64,000 bases of DNA, from contig LVLI01000208.1 in the NCBI GenBank assembly GCA_001687465.1, forward strand, positions 1 to 64,000, written 5' to 3'. Below are positions 1 through 14,000 of this stretch, in pieces (positions within the stretch are counted from its first letter, which is position 1; the number at the start of each line of letters is the position of its first letter). The translations under genes and the position numbers were made by a program. The notes under the pieces are model-generated. The model had not been told where the DNA came from. It did no database searches and worked only from the letters and a program-made list of their open reading frames with translations. The DNA is from Halocafeteria seosinensis (taxonomy: Eukaryota > Sar > Bigyra > Bicosoecida).

Positions 1-10
1 GGGTACGTAC

Positions 11-268
11 CGTAGCTGTTAATTGTTCTGGCAATTCCCTGGTCTTTCCCTCTCCTTCTGTTTCTTCTGTTCCCTCGTCTATGTTGCTGTTCAGTTGTAA
101 GTGATTCTCCTCGAGTTCCTCCCGTGTCGGCAGGAGAAATTTGATACCCACATTATCCCCCTGGGCTTGGTAAGCTTCATTCCATGAGGTGCTATCATGG
201 AAATTCACTCGGTCTTCATCTGCCGGGATGGAGGATATCTTGAGAGAATCTCCTGCGCCAGATGCCAT
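11..268 (-). CDS. 5' exon of an unidentified gene, running off the left edge
   Basis: Reading leftwards from an ATG at 268, 86 codons stay open and end at a good GTACGTA donor at position 10, so the window holds the first coding exon only. The peptide is acidic and begins MASGAGDSLKISSIP; a central patch (NEAYQAQGDNVGIKF) looks folded, and the tail is rich in E, T and G. The frame is not offered by a longer uninterrupted ORF because the exon ends at the donor and the next exon lies outside. I do not recognise the family. The support is codon-like content, the plausible start and the donor. It is divergent from SFI1, with about 0.9 kb between the two start codons. Confidence 0.5.
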
Positions 269-1192
269 TTTGTAGTGGTCTGTATGGGTCTGAATACCAC
301 TATACAGCGCCGAATGGAAACAATACTGAGCAGTGGAAGTACTGAGCCAGCCTTGTTCCCCACAAATCTTCCTTTGTGAAGGCCAGATCTAGTTGAGAAC
401 TCTGCACACATACAGAGGTTTGGATGGTTCATTCAGTGGTAAATCGATCCAGTTGTGGATTATCCAACGGCGTAATTGAGAACGGAAAAGGAGGGCAAAA
501 AAACCTAAAAGAGTGCATTGGTTTCACCTTAACCTTCAAGTCTAAGTCAGTCTATCAGGTGAATACCCATTGGCCCATACCGTGGGGATTCTTTGCGTTG
601 ACGATTGTGGAGTGAAAGAAGAGCTATCTATACCGGTACGAGGAATAGGCCAACCGTATCTGCTACATACATGTGGTCTCGAAGCGTCAGCGACGGGAAC
701 AGTGGGGGTTTGGTAAGTTAATGCGTTTCCACCCTCACCTTGGGAAATGAAATGAGAAAGTCCACCGGCCAGGACCACCACAGCCTGTTAACCGGGTGAA
801 ATATCAAATGACACATGTAAACTCGCTGTCATGATGTGACGTACCACGAGTACAGTAGGTATGGTGCCAGTACAATCCTCGTGAGCTTCACAAGACCACA
901 ATTTTGACGGTTAGATGCCCTTCGGGGCCACAAACTGCTTCTTTACGTCGGAGACTTAATATGAATTGACCACCCCCTGTCATACTACGGGTGGATTTCC
1001 TCTCGTTTGCCTTGTTGAAGGGACGCGTCTAACCGGGGCTTGTGGTATAAAAACTTGAAACACTTTTTTTCTGTTTGCCGTGGTTGGGCGCCATTCTTGA
1101 ACAATGAGCGCGTTGGGGATCTTTCGGTGGCTGAAGTAACCCTATTTGACTGGGCTTTGACGAATTCGCCATAACACAAGGAGGGCCATAGC
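269..1192. other. Intergenic, upstream of SFI1-like gene
   Basis: Head-to-head spacer between the left-edge gene (minus) and the SFI1-like gene (plus). Short ORFs on both strands have no recognisable features and look random. It probably holds two promoters and 5' leaders, but I see no clear motif. Confidence 0.5.
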
Positions 1193-4100
1193 ATGTACTC
1201 GCAGCCGTCTCCGTCGACATCTGCTCATCCACGATCGCCTTGGATCTCGTCTCCTGGGGCTGACAGCACTTTCACCACCTCAGCAGGCACCCGAAGATCT
1301 AGCCACCCCTCTGAAGCCACCTGGCAATACGATTCGTCGTCGCAGTTCCATAGAAGCCATCTGGATACCCATGGACACCATACCCCAAGCCAGAGAGGCA
1401 GTTATCCGCAGGAACGCCTAAATCACCACCTGTCCCCAGCTGCAGCTAGTGAGAGTCGAGTGAGATGGAGAGACCAGATGCAGCAAACACAAAGCGAGAG
1501 GCGTTCTTCCGTAGGACACGTTTCTGCTGCGCGTAGCCATGGACCGTATGCTACTGCTCAATCGCAGTATTCTACTCCTCTTCCTCAGCGAGGTGGTTAC
1601 CAGTACGTGGACACGTCGTCTACCGGGCATAACTTTGCAGATCGACCGCTGTCGCCTAACGATGCTGCGATATTGCGGTCTATTATCTCGGATGCCTGTA
1701 GACGCAATCGCGCTCACAGCGGGGAGATAGGTCTTTTGGATGTATTACGGAGCTATGATGCCGTTCTGCGGCGCTACGGCATTGCTCCATCCGATGATGT
1801 GTTTTACCACAAATGTGTCATGAAATTAAGTTCCATGCCTCAGCAAGAATGGTGGAGCAAGCTTTCATCATTTGAACAGGTAAGTGTAATTTTTTAATGT
1901 TTTTTAGGAGTCCCGACGCATGGTTTCTTCTTTTTGTGCGTCTATGCAGGGTAATCAAAGAGAATTCGGCCACGTGCTGCAGGTTGGCCCTATCACAGAG
2001 AGCACTTACCATGGTGTTGGTGGAAAGAGTTCCTTAGTGAGCCACCCTACATACTCAACAAACGGTCCTTCCCTTGAACGTAGTGAGCTGCAAAGCACTA
2101 GAAAAGAGAGAACTTCTGCCACGATGAACAACTCTTACGGCGGTGCCAATTACCCACAGCAATCCTCTGGTGCGTTCCACAAACAGGAATCTGTCATGAA
2201 GGATAGCCGGAGTTACGGAAATACTTGGGACGGCATAATGGGTCAAGACGAACAGGACGACACATTCGAAAAGCGATTCAAAGACTTCCACTCAATGGCG
2301 GAGTCCTTTAGACGATGGATTGCGTTTACTGCAGAGAGTAAAATAGCAAGCCAAGAGGGCGCCGAGAAACTACGAAACGGTCTAGAAGAAGTGGCACGAG
2401 GGCACCATAAAAACCTGAAACGCTTTGCATTTACTAGTTGGTGTGATGGTGTTTGGGAAATCAAAGTTGAACGCCAGCAAAGCATTCAAGCAGTCGAACA
2501 TTGGGCGTTCATAACGTCACGAGCAACGTTTAACCGATGGAGGAAGTTTGTTATAAATAACCGACCCGCTCCATTGAAACATCCTGCTCAAATATATGGT
2601 GCGTTTAAGTGGATCCGAGTCACGTTGTCTGTCAACGTGCAGTGGCAGTGTGCCCTGCGGGCTCCCGTTGAAGCAGCGGAGATCTCAGACGTAAGCACAG
2701 ATGGGAGTGACTCTGAAATCTCTTTGAATGTATCGCCACGAGAAACAGTAAATAAAAACGTTGAGGCTTTGCGCCAAAATGTCCTTAATGGGATTTTGGA
2801 ACGCCAGTGCCCTGTGTTGCGAAAGGCGCCACTTCTAGTCCATGGGACTGCCATTGTTGATGCGTGGATGGTGCAACGTATTTTCTGGACATGGACACGT
2901 CATGTAGACCAGATAAAAGAGTTCAAGAACCGTCTCCTCAAGAAGAAACTGGATTCGGCGTTGCAAAGATGGGGGACACATTTTGCTACACAACAAAAAA
3001 TCAACAAACGAATGGAGGAGGTGCTTAGGCTCCATTCATACCGTGAAAAGAGAAGAGCAATACGCACCTGGTTGTGTAAGGGAGCTATTCGGGTCCAACG
3101 GCGAAACCAGAAAACTAAAGCTGATGCCTTTTATGCTGCGAAGGCACAGAAAAAATGCTTTGATGAATGGCGTCGTAGAATTGATAAAGGGAAGAAGCTC
3201 AATGATGCTAAATCAGGCTTTTCGAGGTTCGTCCAACAACGGGAACTCACCCTATGGAAGAAAAGGGCTCACCAGCGAAAAACTCTACGAGAACGTTTTG
3301 AAGAATTTTCTGCAGAACGAAGGTCCAGTGAAGCTACTGTAGTGTTTTCTCTGTGGCGAAGAATGGCTACGTGTTATAGCCTTGCTCGTGTGCATCACCA
3401 AAGGAAAACTTTGGTCCGTGTCATTCGAGTATGGAAGCCATATGCGGAGGAGTTGCGCAATGATAGAATTTTGAGTAGTAAAGCGGATGAATATTTTTAC
3501 TGCAAGTTAAATAGGAAAGCATTTAGTGTATGGAAGAGGAACGTACAGCAATGTAAAGCAATAGAGCGGTTCAAAGAGCAACAGGACTGGCGCCTATTGA
3601 AGATGTGTTTCTCAGGGTTCGTATCTTCTATTGACGGCATGCGTGATCAAGATCAAAGGCTGGTTGAAGGCTTTAATGTTACTTTACGATCAGCCTATTT
3701 TCATGAATGGAAGAAGGTTAAGAGAGCTGTGCAACACTCGAAGCATGTCATTAGTTCACAAAACAACAATGCCCAAAGAGTTGCTTTCGCATCTTGGAAA
3801 CAAAGAATAAATGAAAATACCGCTGTTCGCAGAAAAAAGAGAGAACTGGAATCAAGAGTCGAAAATCGCCGTAGATACCGCTGCGTTGTTAGGTGGACAA
3901 ATTTTGTTCGTGACAGGCGCAAGATTGGTCGTCTAATTAGCCATTGGGTACATTTGAAGGAAGGCAATGTCTTAAGAAGATGGCAAGAATGGATCCATCG
4001 CCGGAGGGTGAACCAAGAGATGCTTTCGACAGCTACCAAACGTATTCGAAATATTTCCGAGTGGCACGCGTTGAACAGATGGATAGAAGTGACACGTACA

Positions 4101-7100
4101 AGGAAGCATAACAGGTATACCACTCAAAAAGTTGCAAGAGTGTTTCGGTATAGCGCGCTTCATCGTGCTGTACGAACATGGAGTATAGCTGTCCGAAAGT
4201 TCCGGGAAGACCGAGAACGTGTAGATAGAATCAACTTCCACAAGAAACTCCACGTTTTGAAGCAATGGGAGCGATGGATCAATGCTATCCACGCCACTCG
4301 TTCTACCTGCAGAGTGGTACTTGGTAGAATGCGGAATGGCACGCTATCGAGGTGCTTTCAGAAGTGGAGAGAATATATCCTGCAGAAAAGAAACTTTGAA
4401 AGGTTGGCCTCTGAGTCGACCAAAACGTTGGAAAGAGAGAGGGTCTACAGGTTCCTTACTAAATGGCAGTCATTGGCCAGCAAGACATCCAAACAGAGGA
4501 AGGTGATGATGCGCATCGCCCACCATTTCTTGGATTCGAAAACATTTATGGCGATCAGAAGATGGAAAGAAACCACTGAGAAGAGAAGAAAATATCGCAA
4601 GATTGTTTCGAGTGTTGTTAACCGTCTTGCCAACGTTAAACAGTCATTTGCCTTGAAATCATGGATCCACTGGAGTCGTCGTCGGACACGTGCGCGGAAA
4701 ACCATTCAGCTGGTTGTCACGCATTTCCAGCATTTTGAAATGAATAAAGCGTGGTCGAGTTGGCTGGAGTATCGCGATAGGAGGAAAAGCTGGAAAGCCC
4801 ACGTTCATGCCCAAACGGTGTTGCTGAACTCTTGGAGGGTCCAGCATGTTGTTACCAAGTGGTCTGCGGTAGTTCGCAGCAAGAAGCGTGCTTTTAGAAT
4901 ACTCGCCACGGCCTGCACCGGAATTGACTCGTGCAGGCAAACTCATTATTTTACGCTGTGGGCAGAAGTGGTGCGCAAGAAGCGAGAAAAGGAAGATACT
5001 ATCAGCAACAGCTATGAAATTTTCGCGACTCGGATGGTTCAACGTGCTGTATATTGGTGGCACGACTATACCGAAAGAAAACAAGAGTGGAAGATCATGG
5101 AATCTAATCTTATCGATGAATGGCGAAAATATCGAGCATTAGATTTGGTGCAGAGATGGAGACGCTGGAATGATACTCGTAATATTAAGAGATCCTTGCT
5201 TAACAAAGCGTGCAAATGCTTCTATTACAGCGGCTTGATTAAGGCAACCAGACAATGGCGTCAGTGGTATGCTACTCGGGCTAGTAATAGGAACTTGCTC
5301 AACCGCGCTCTTACTGTGTGGACCCATAAACGACAGTCCGCAGCCCTCTCCCGATGGATTGATTGGGAGTCGCAAAGAGTCGGCAAGCGCGAACATATTC
5401 GCCACTGTGTAAGCCAGTTCCAAGGTTCGCGGTTGACAAAGGCGTTACGCACATGGCGAAGCAATGCCTCAGCGCGCAAGAGCGCGCGGGACCTCTTGCG
5501 GCGCACCGTACGGCGATGGCAGCACGGGAAGTTGTTCTCGGTTCTGACACAATGGGAATCATTTGTCAGTGCCAGAAAGCGCCAACAAAGTATTCTCAAC
5601 TCAGTTATTGGAAAAATGCAGCGAGTTCTTCTTTGGAGTGCGTGGAATGGTTGGATAGGCTACCTTGAGAAGAAGCGTGACTCAAAAGTTATATTGTTGA
5701 GTGCCAGTCAGAAAGTGATACATTGGCGTTCTTGGCGTGCTCTTTCGGCATGGATGGAATGGACCAACCAGAGGAGGAGAAACAAACAGCTCTTGCGAGT
5801 TGGCGCTACCAGGTTTCGCCACAAACATGCAGCGTCTGCTGTCCGCACTTGGACAGCTGTCACTCGTCGTAGAATCCGAGGAAGAGAACAAGCTAGTTTG
5901 GCAATACGACGGCTAACGAACATGCAAGTAGGCAAGGGTCTTCGTAGGTGGATGTATTTTACGAAGAAGCGTCAAGAAAATCGACACTTGCTAGATCATG
6001 CTGTGAGATTTTGGAATGCTACCGCTGTCGCAAGTTGCTTCGTAGCATGGAAGGACAACGTAGACGAAGCGGTCTGGGAACGCAAAGCTTTAACTGCTGC
6101 TCAGAGACTTGACGAGTACAACACCTTCCGGTTTGCGCTCGATTCGTGGAAGAAATTCTATCAAAACGCTGTCGCCTCTCGATGGGTATCACAGAAACAT
6201 ATGATAAGGATGAAAAGCAGGTCGTTTTACCTGTGGCAATCTAGGACTGCAATGCTGGCCGAACGGAGGCATCGAGTGCGAGTCTTTCTTAACAAGTTGG
6301 ATCATGTTGTGCTTGCATTAAAAAAGCAGAACCTGTTTGACGTTATCAAACGATTCTATATTTCCCGCAAGAGAAATTCGGTAAAGGCGGAGGCAATTCG
6401 TGGGATCAAGAAAGAAATGACTCAACGGAACGCGCTTGGTTTGTGGCGAAAATTGACCCTATCGAGGAGATGGGGGGATAGGCGGGAAAAACGGAAGGTA
6501 TTTCGGCTTTGGAAGCAAATGACGCGACTCTGGAAAGAGCAACGTAATGATTTGACTGATTTTAATAATCGAATGGAGGTTGTTGCATCTAGACGCTCTG
6601 TCGGGAGCAGAGTGGTCCAACAAGAACTCACTCACTCTGTGACAAGATGGTTAAATGTCACCCTGTTTTCCGCGTGGAACCAGTGGAAAGCCTTCGCTAT
6701 AGACCAGTATAAGAGCCGCACACTCAACGAACGTGCAATTAGACATGCAACGTTTCATATTTTGTCAAAACATTTGCAACACTGGGCAGAAGCAGCGAAA
6801 TACTGTAGAGATGCCAGGCTTGCGGAACAACACTTCGATAGTGTTTTGCTGTATAAGAGCATGGCTTCTTGGTATGTATTCACATCTCGAAAACGGGAAC
6901 AGAAACAATACTATACCGCATTGCTGAACACAGCGGATTCCCAGTACATGTTTTGGCTAGGATCTAAAGCCTTCCGAGGATGGGCAATTTGGGCAGGCCA
7001 CCGAACGCTCCTGCGTCGACGTTTAGAAGTATTTATTGGTCGCTCACAGCAACGGAAGGCTACTACCGCGTTTGACTCATGGAAGAAGTTTATACGGTTT

Positions 7101-10100
7101 CAGAGGCTCAACTACCAGCTGCTGGAGAATCTCGGTGAACGCGCACAAGCTGAACGTGTAAGAATATTGTTTGGGAGGTGGAAAACGTTTGCCAGGATCA
7201 TAAATGCCAACCGACGAACCGCCCATCTACGTGCACTCCAAAAGTCTCGGGAACTTTGTGAGAGTGCTTTCTACACGTGGGTCGACCACGTGAATATCAT
7301 CAGAAACACCAAAAAAGCATATGCATGTATACAAAATATGTATGTCAAGGATCTACAGCGCCGTGGTCTCCAGATCTTGTGGAATCGGAGAGTTTATAGG
7401 CTACAATGGAAGCAGAAATTCAACGAAGCAACTAGTAGACTAGGTTCATTTTATAAAGACCGATATCTCTGTTTATGGATTTATATTACGAACGAGAGAC
7501 AACATCTCAGAAGGATTGAGGACAAAGTTGCAACTTCAGTCGTTCGCAGACGGAAGCTTCGCGGATTTCTGGCGTTCCAACAGCGGAAAGTAGAGTCCAG
7601 GACTTGGAGATCTCGGTGTCGCGTAGCCGAATCCCAAGGTATGCTGATCCGCAAAAAGGTAGCACTCCATCGCTGGATGCGCCATTACCAAGAAAAGAGA
7701 TCCCTCATGCGCATATACCAAAAGACCGTCCTGATTCATCGACAAAGGATCCTCAATACGTGCTTTGAAACTTGGAATGCAGTTGTCATCGCATGGAAGG
7801 AATCTTTCGAGCGACAAAAGAAGGCGGACAACTTTTATCTCGCTCATCGCGTATCTCCTGCAATACAGCAATGGAAACACCGAATGCAAGAAAGCCAAAC
7901 GCTTCGTAAAAGAGAAGTCAGAGCTGTGTCAACAATAATGGCTAAACGTAGAAGGCGGGCGATTTCAATATGGTTCCACTTCTGCCGCCGACGTCAGAGG
8001 TTTGCAAAACAACTGAAGAAGGCGTCCGATCACTTCAAGGGGAGAGCCGCATTGCGCGGTATACGTCGCATGCAGGATGCGACGATGATGGCACAATGGA
8101 AACGGAAAGCAACATCCATGGCGAGGAACCACCATCGTCTCTGGATTATGTCAAAAGGTGTTAGGGGTCTAGCGGAGTATGTCGCTCGGGCTCAAGACGA
8201 GCGAGAAGCTTCGCATTACCAACTAGCGGTGGAACACCACGAGTTCTCCCTCTTGGGAAAGACCTTTCTTAACTGGAACTCTTATTCTTCCAAACGAAGT
8301 GCTTTAAGGCTGCGGCGAAATTATTTCGAGAGCTATTTGCGCGACCAGGCGCTATATAAGTGTACTACATGCTGGAAGGCCTATACTGATGCAGCTAAAT
8401 GGTACAAGCAGAACCAGCACAGAGCTCTCGAACATATGAAGCGCAAGAAGTTGCTGCCGTTAATGAGAAAATGGAATGAGATTGCAGCTTTTCGAAGTCG
8501 AGTTCGCTTGGCGGGGAGTTCGATGAAAGAGCGGTTGACATCCTTGCGATCTCGCTACGCTGTATTTCGGTGGTACTTGTACACGCAGACTCGGAAGAGG
8601 AAGACCCAGTTGCTCGAGCAAGCCAGAAAGCACTATAGATACAGGATATGTCGCTCAGTCCTTATGGGGCTTCAAAAGCAGACCAAAACCTTAGCACATA
8701 TACGGAGAGGCTATTCGACCCTTTCCCGGCGCCACTCATTGAGAAGCCTCCAGAGTGCAATCAACGTTTGGAGGACAATTGCGCGGAACTTCCGTTATCA
8801 GCGGTTACTCAGTAGTGTTGCCTCGGAACACTATCAGATAAATCTTGTTACACAAAGTTTCCATTCGTGGAATAGAGTGGTAAAATCCATCCGTCAAAAG
8901 CGAGCTGACAACACTAAGGGCGTTATGCACTATCGCCATGTGCTGTTGTCAAAATTGTTTGCAGCGTGGTCTCACTTCTATTACGAATCTGCTCATAACA
9001 GAAGGATGTTTTTGCAAGCTCGGGCACAAGTGCTCAAGGGTATTTTGGGGAGACATATTTTTCACTGGAAAACGTATGTAGAGGAGCTAAAGCAATACAG
9101 AGAGGCTGTTCACGTGAAACAGCAAAAGCGCTTGAGACTCGAGAGAAAAATCGCTATACGAAGACAACAAACTCTTTCTACTGCATTGTCAACATGGAGA
9201 GAAAATGCTGGAATTAGTAGGCAGCTAAAAAAGCATGCAAGCGTTTTGAATGTGCATATCCCTATGCGGAATGTGATGCACATCTGGAAGCATTTTGCGG
9301 GAGTGCGGAGACAAATGAAGGATAAGTTGGAGGTGATGGCTATTGTGAGTCGACATTTTCAACTAGATAGAGCCCTCAGGCTGTGGAAGCAAGACGCTTC
9401 CACCGTAAAACACCTGAAGAATATCCTATGGAGAGTCCAGCAGGAATCGAATGTGTGGCAGCTACGACGAGCAGTCAGACTGTGGAATTGTTTTTCTACT
9501 AAAGCAGCTGATATCCGGTCGGTTGAATCCGTTCTGTCCCACAAACTTGCCGACAGCAGGAAGAGGAAGAGTATCAATCGATGGTACAAAATTGCGATGG
9601 AGAAGGCTAGGATCCGGTTCGCGGAAAGCTGCATTGCTCGGACTAGACAACACAATGTTGTGCGTCATTGGAAGAAGAGAATGCACGAATTAAGGTTGGA
9701 AAGACTGAACAAGTTACGACAGGACAGCGCTATGATACAATGCCTTGGTGTGTGGTACGAGCACGCAATGAAGAGTCGACGCTGCCGCTATAATTTGGAA
9801 TATTTGCGTTCGGAGCAGTCATTTCAAAAGCGACGCCGTATATTTTATGTATGGCACAGGGAGCACATTGTTGCCTCACATTACCGATTATATTTGAAGC
9901 GATCGTTGTTCCGGAAATGGAAGCAAGGTGTTTCCCGTTTAGTGACCTCCCAGGAAAAGCAACTCTGGCAATTTGGTCAAAGAAGACGCAGTAGAGAATC
10001 TCGGCAGATTTTGAGGCGGTGGTTATACATCACTAAGAGAAGCGCTAGTGGTAGAGTGGCGACTTCCCGGGTGTTGCAACACGTTGCTTATAAGGAGAAA

Positions 10101-10778
10101 GTGCGTATGCTTCGGAACGGCTTTTCGTCTCTGCGCCACTATGCTTCTGACAAGAAAGAGAACCGTCGGGCCGTACAAGAAGCTAAAAACCACATCCTAC
10201 TGCGAAAACACCTCAGGAGATGGAAGAAAACTTCCAGTGCATCTGCCGCTGGAAAGATAGCAAACCAACGTGGGGCAATGTTTTTCCGGCAATGGCTACT
10301 GAGGAGCGCATTCTCAGCGTGGTGTAGTGCTTGCGGTCCCCGGAAGATACGAGCTGGAAGCCGTAAGCCGATTATGGGGGCCCGCTCCCCTATTGGCCAT
10401 AGAACAAGGACTGGAGGTAGAAGTGGCCTTGAGTCTGGTCGTTCGAGTAAGCCGCGAAGTCAAGGCCAAATGTTCTTACCTGCGGATGTGTATGGCGACT
10501 GGGACCCTAATGAATCGATCGCCCAGCTCTCCCAGCAAGCTGCCTCCCTTCCGACCGGAGATTCNTTCTTAGACGACGAAATCCGTGGCGGGGAAGGGAT
10601 GTTTAGCTACGATAGCAGTCTTGCCAGTGCTCTTGGTGTCCACAGCACTAATCCTTCGCCCATCACAAGAACTGCAGATAGCTTGTCTCATCCATCTCCT
10701 GGAAGATGGAAGGGAGAAGCTCAAGCTAGCAATGTGGATTCTTTTTCGAACGCAATTTATGATAGTTTATTAGAATAA
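1193..10778 (+). CDS. SFI1: Giant SFI1-like centrin-binding repeat protein
   Basis: Two exons: 1193..1879 and 1950..10778, about 3171 aa. The 70-bp intron starts GTAAGTG and ends TCTATGCAG, phase 0. An acceptor at 1907 also keeps frame but would leave a 28-bp intron. The N-terminus is polar and S/Q-rich, then comes a conserved helical block ending in WWSKLSSFEQ, as seen in algal and protist SFI1-type proteins. From roughly residue 330 to 3050 the chain is a long run of units of about 33-37 residues, each with a hydrophobic-x-x-W pattern (ALQRW, AFSVWKR, ALRTWRS, AVRLWN), strongly basic. These are Sfi1 repeats, which form a continuous helix and bind one centrin each at the centrosome or basal body. 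A rough estimate is 70 or more repeats, far above the about 20 of the yeast protein. The basic S/R/G-rich tail holds the ambiguous base at 10565. Confidence 0.85.
10565..10565. other. Unresolved base (N) in SFI1-like coding sequence
   Basis: The only ambiguous base noticed. It makes one codon undetermined in the C-terminal tail of the SFI1-like protein but does not shift the frame. It marks draft-quality sequence. Confidence 0.95.
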
Positions 10779-11007
10779 CTTTAAAGTAGTTAAAGTATAA
10801 TAGAACAACTTTACAATACCTCTGTTGCAACCAACTGTGTCGGTATTATATTCTCATTTCCATTTGTGTCTTTTTCTCCGTAGGGAGCTAGTCTGGGCAT
10901 ACTCTCGCGCAGTGTCAGTTCTAAGTGTGACATGCTGTGATATATCCAGGATCTGACACATGTGCACCTCCTAAGAAAGTCGAACAACACGTTTCCAGAC
11001 GCTGGAT

Positions 11008-14000
11008 TCATGCCGCTCGGCGCTTTTTTGACGACAGGGATCCACGGTTGTCTTGATGCTGCTCGATGCGGCGCTTTTTCGAATGAGATTTCATTTCGTT
11101 TTTCCTGCGTTTGTAGACTGCTGCTTGCTTTGGATCAGTTACCTTCAGTTGCGCAACGTGTTTCTTCCAACTCCCTCTATGCTCTTCATGGACCTTCTTG
11201 AAATGCTTAAACTTGTTGAAGAATTCGGTTCCAATCTGCGAATTAAGGTGCTCCATCAATGTACTCCCTGTATTCTTTGCTTCTTCGATGTATTTTTTGT
11301 TCGAAGGAGTGCTTTCAATGGTTGCCGTTACTCGATACGTAACGCGAGCCAATGGTTTGACGTAGCGCCTGAGGTCTTCCTGTGAAATGCTGGATACGAT
11401 TCCGTTCAACAGAGACATGACATGCTTTGTCCGAATTCCTGGTTTGTTGATTGCAATGTTCGAAATACGCTGCATTATCCAGTACATAGGATCCAGGTGC
11501 ACCTTTCCGGCAAGAGGGTAAACGTCGGGGTCCAGCTGATCGTCTTCGGCACTCTCTTCCATCTTCATCGGAGCCCTGAATACTCGAGGTGTTAACTGAA
11601 AAGCAGTAAGCGCGCAAAAGTATAGGACATTAGCGGCCAAGCTGTACAGTTGCTCATTGGGAGCTACAAGAAATTGACTACACAGGTGCTTGCACATCTC
11701 GAACAGCTCGTTTCTCTTGCCCAACCATCCACTACCGTTGAAGACCTGATCGTGCAGCGATGCAACCACTGTAGAGTTGATCGTGTGCAAATCATCAAAC
11801 GTAACCTTCTTTGCACTTTCCCTTGATCGGACAAGTTCCTCAGCCTTAGCATTGACTGCCTCCACAACCTTCTTCAAACGGTTTCTAAAGTCGTTTCCGG
11901 TTATATATCCAAAGTATTTTTCGTATACCCTTAAGGCTGCTTTCCTCACCCAAATATGAGGAAACTGAAAGAGCTTCCAAGCATAGGATATCGGGCTGGT
12001 TCCGCTTTCCTTCATTTGCAACATAGATGGCTGAAAGCTTTGCAAGGCTTTCTCTATGAATACCAGTGCGTAATAAACTGCTTCCCAACGGAGACGTTCG
12101 GATAGTTCGTGGGCCATCCTATCTCTGGATCTCTGCTGATTCGCCTTAGCCTGCGTTTCTTCTCCATTGGTAGTGTGTGCTTCTACATCCTCGGTACCAC
12201 CTGCAGTACCCTCCCGCAGAGAGTGTCCTGCAGGTTCACCAGTTTCGTTGTCATCATCGTCTACACTCCCCACCTCATTAATCGCAGTATTTGAATCCAA
12301 GAGCTCGCGGAAATGCTGTTTAGTCTCTTTTTCTTCAGAATTTATATCTCCTTCGTCAGCATTACCGAAATCTACAGTTTCTTCCACGTCCTCGCCCTCC
12401 TCTTCATCCAGTTTCCCACTAAAGTTGTGCAACTCACTGGCCAACAGCTCCTCCATGTTGCTGAGTGACTCCAGTGATGAGGTTAGCTCCTTATGAACAT
12501 TTTGCAGTAATCGCTCCATGGTGGTCCGTGACTTATCAACGATCACATTTTTTCGGGCCTCGAGGATAAGGCCAGCAGCTTGAAACGCTGGAATCCGATG
12601 GGACGTTGGTTCTCCTTCAGAGCACCAGCTACAAACCATATCTACTAGCAGTTTAGCAATCTTAGGATCTGTTTGCTGCACCAGTAGCTGTATACAGGCA
12701 GCGATAGCAGCCCTGCATTTGGAACTGGGATCCTTCCCTAACCGATCTATAAAGCTAATGAACATGTATTGAGCTAGTTCATTCGTCACTTCCTTCGGGA
12801 ACTTGCTAATGATTGCATACAGCATATCAATTACCGCCAAACGCCCATCTTCTCGAGAGAACCCCAGATTTTTTAGGAAGAAACCGATGTAACCTTGCCT
12901 TTCTTTGCTCCCCTGGAGCTTCTCTTTGCTTAGAGGATAATTCATCAAAAATCTTAAAAAGAGCTGTGCGGCCTGCTGCCTTGCATTGGACCGAGCCGAC
13001 AGAATCATTTTTCGAGCAACCTGGTCCATAACGTCGTACACTTCGGCCATCTGAATCCGGCGATTGATAATCGCCCGAAGTAGAGCGAACGTGCTGTTCT
13101 GCCGTTGCAATACGTCCAAGTCATCCTTTATGAGTGAAATCAGTGCTCTAACATGCTCATTTGATAACTTGGCTTCTGGAAGGTTCTGTATCATCGACGT
13201 GACACAGCGAAGCGTGGAGGTTGCTAATTCATTTCTAGCACTACTCGAACCCTTGCCGCCACCAAGAGATTTGCTGACATGTGTAAGAACGGCCTGGGAC
13301 ACGGTTCGCGGATTTTCCTTCACTGCTGGAACCTTCGCAACCATTAACATGCCCAAGCAACGCATAGCCATGGACAGAGCTCGGCTATGACGAGAGCTCT
13401 GTAGTACCTTCACGAAGATAACAACGCAGGGATTGAGCATCTGTTGATGAGCCGGGTCTGTAGGATCCACTTTTTTGCGCTTCAGAATTTTGTTAAAGAG
13501 AGACAAACCAAATTCAATAAGTTCATTGGCTCCTAATTTTTCGGACGATTGAGAAACCCGTCCAGTCTTGACAGCATACTTTCCTGTGAGCTTTGGCTCT
13601 GGAAGAACGCGATGGCTTTCTTCAGGTAAAACCTGGGCACGATGACTCTTCGTGCTTCCATCTTCCAGTGTCTGGTATGGATTGCGGACATTCCAAGTGC
13701 GAATAACTCTCCCAAATGCTTTTACTCTCTGTTCCCGAGCTGCCTCAGCTTTCAAATGAGATTTTTTCTTCCACTCTTGCAAGGTATCCCTTGCTCCTGA
13801 GCCCCAATCGTCATCGCCTATTTTGTTGGCATTGAACTCTTGCTCTGCTTTCTCACTAGTCTTTTTTCTTAGCTCCTCTCTGTACTTTTGTTCTTCTAGA
13901 TCTTCCAGAGATTGTTCCGTAGCCACTCCGGCCTGCATGATGTTATCGCGCAATATGCAATAGACATAGGCTGTAATGGCCGGACCAGTTGCAGACGGGT

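Noticed and set aside
1880-1907. 28-bp intron alternative in the SFI1-like gene
   Set aside because: In frame but shorter than any other intron here; the 70-bp alternative has the expected length and acceptor.
1418-9686. Many antisense open frames of 60-140 codons across the SFI1-like gene
   Set aside because: They mirror the codon pattern of the long sense gene and have no domain or splice support.
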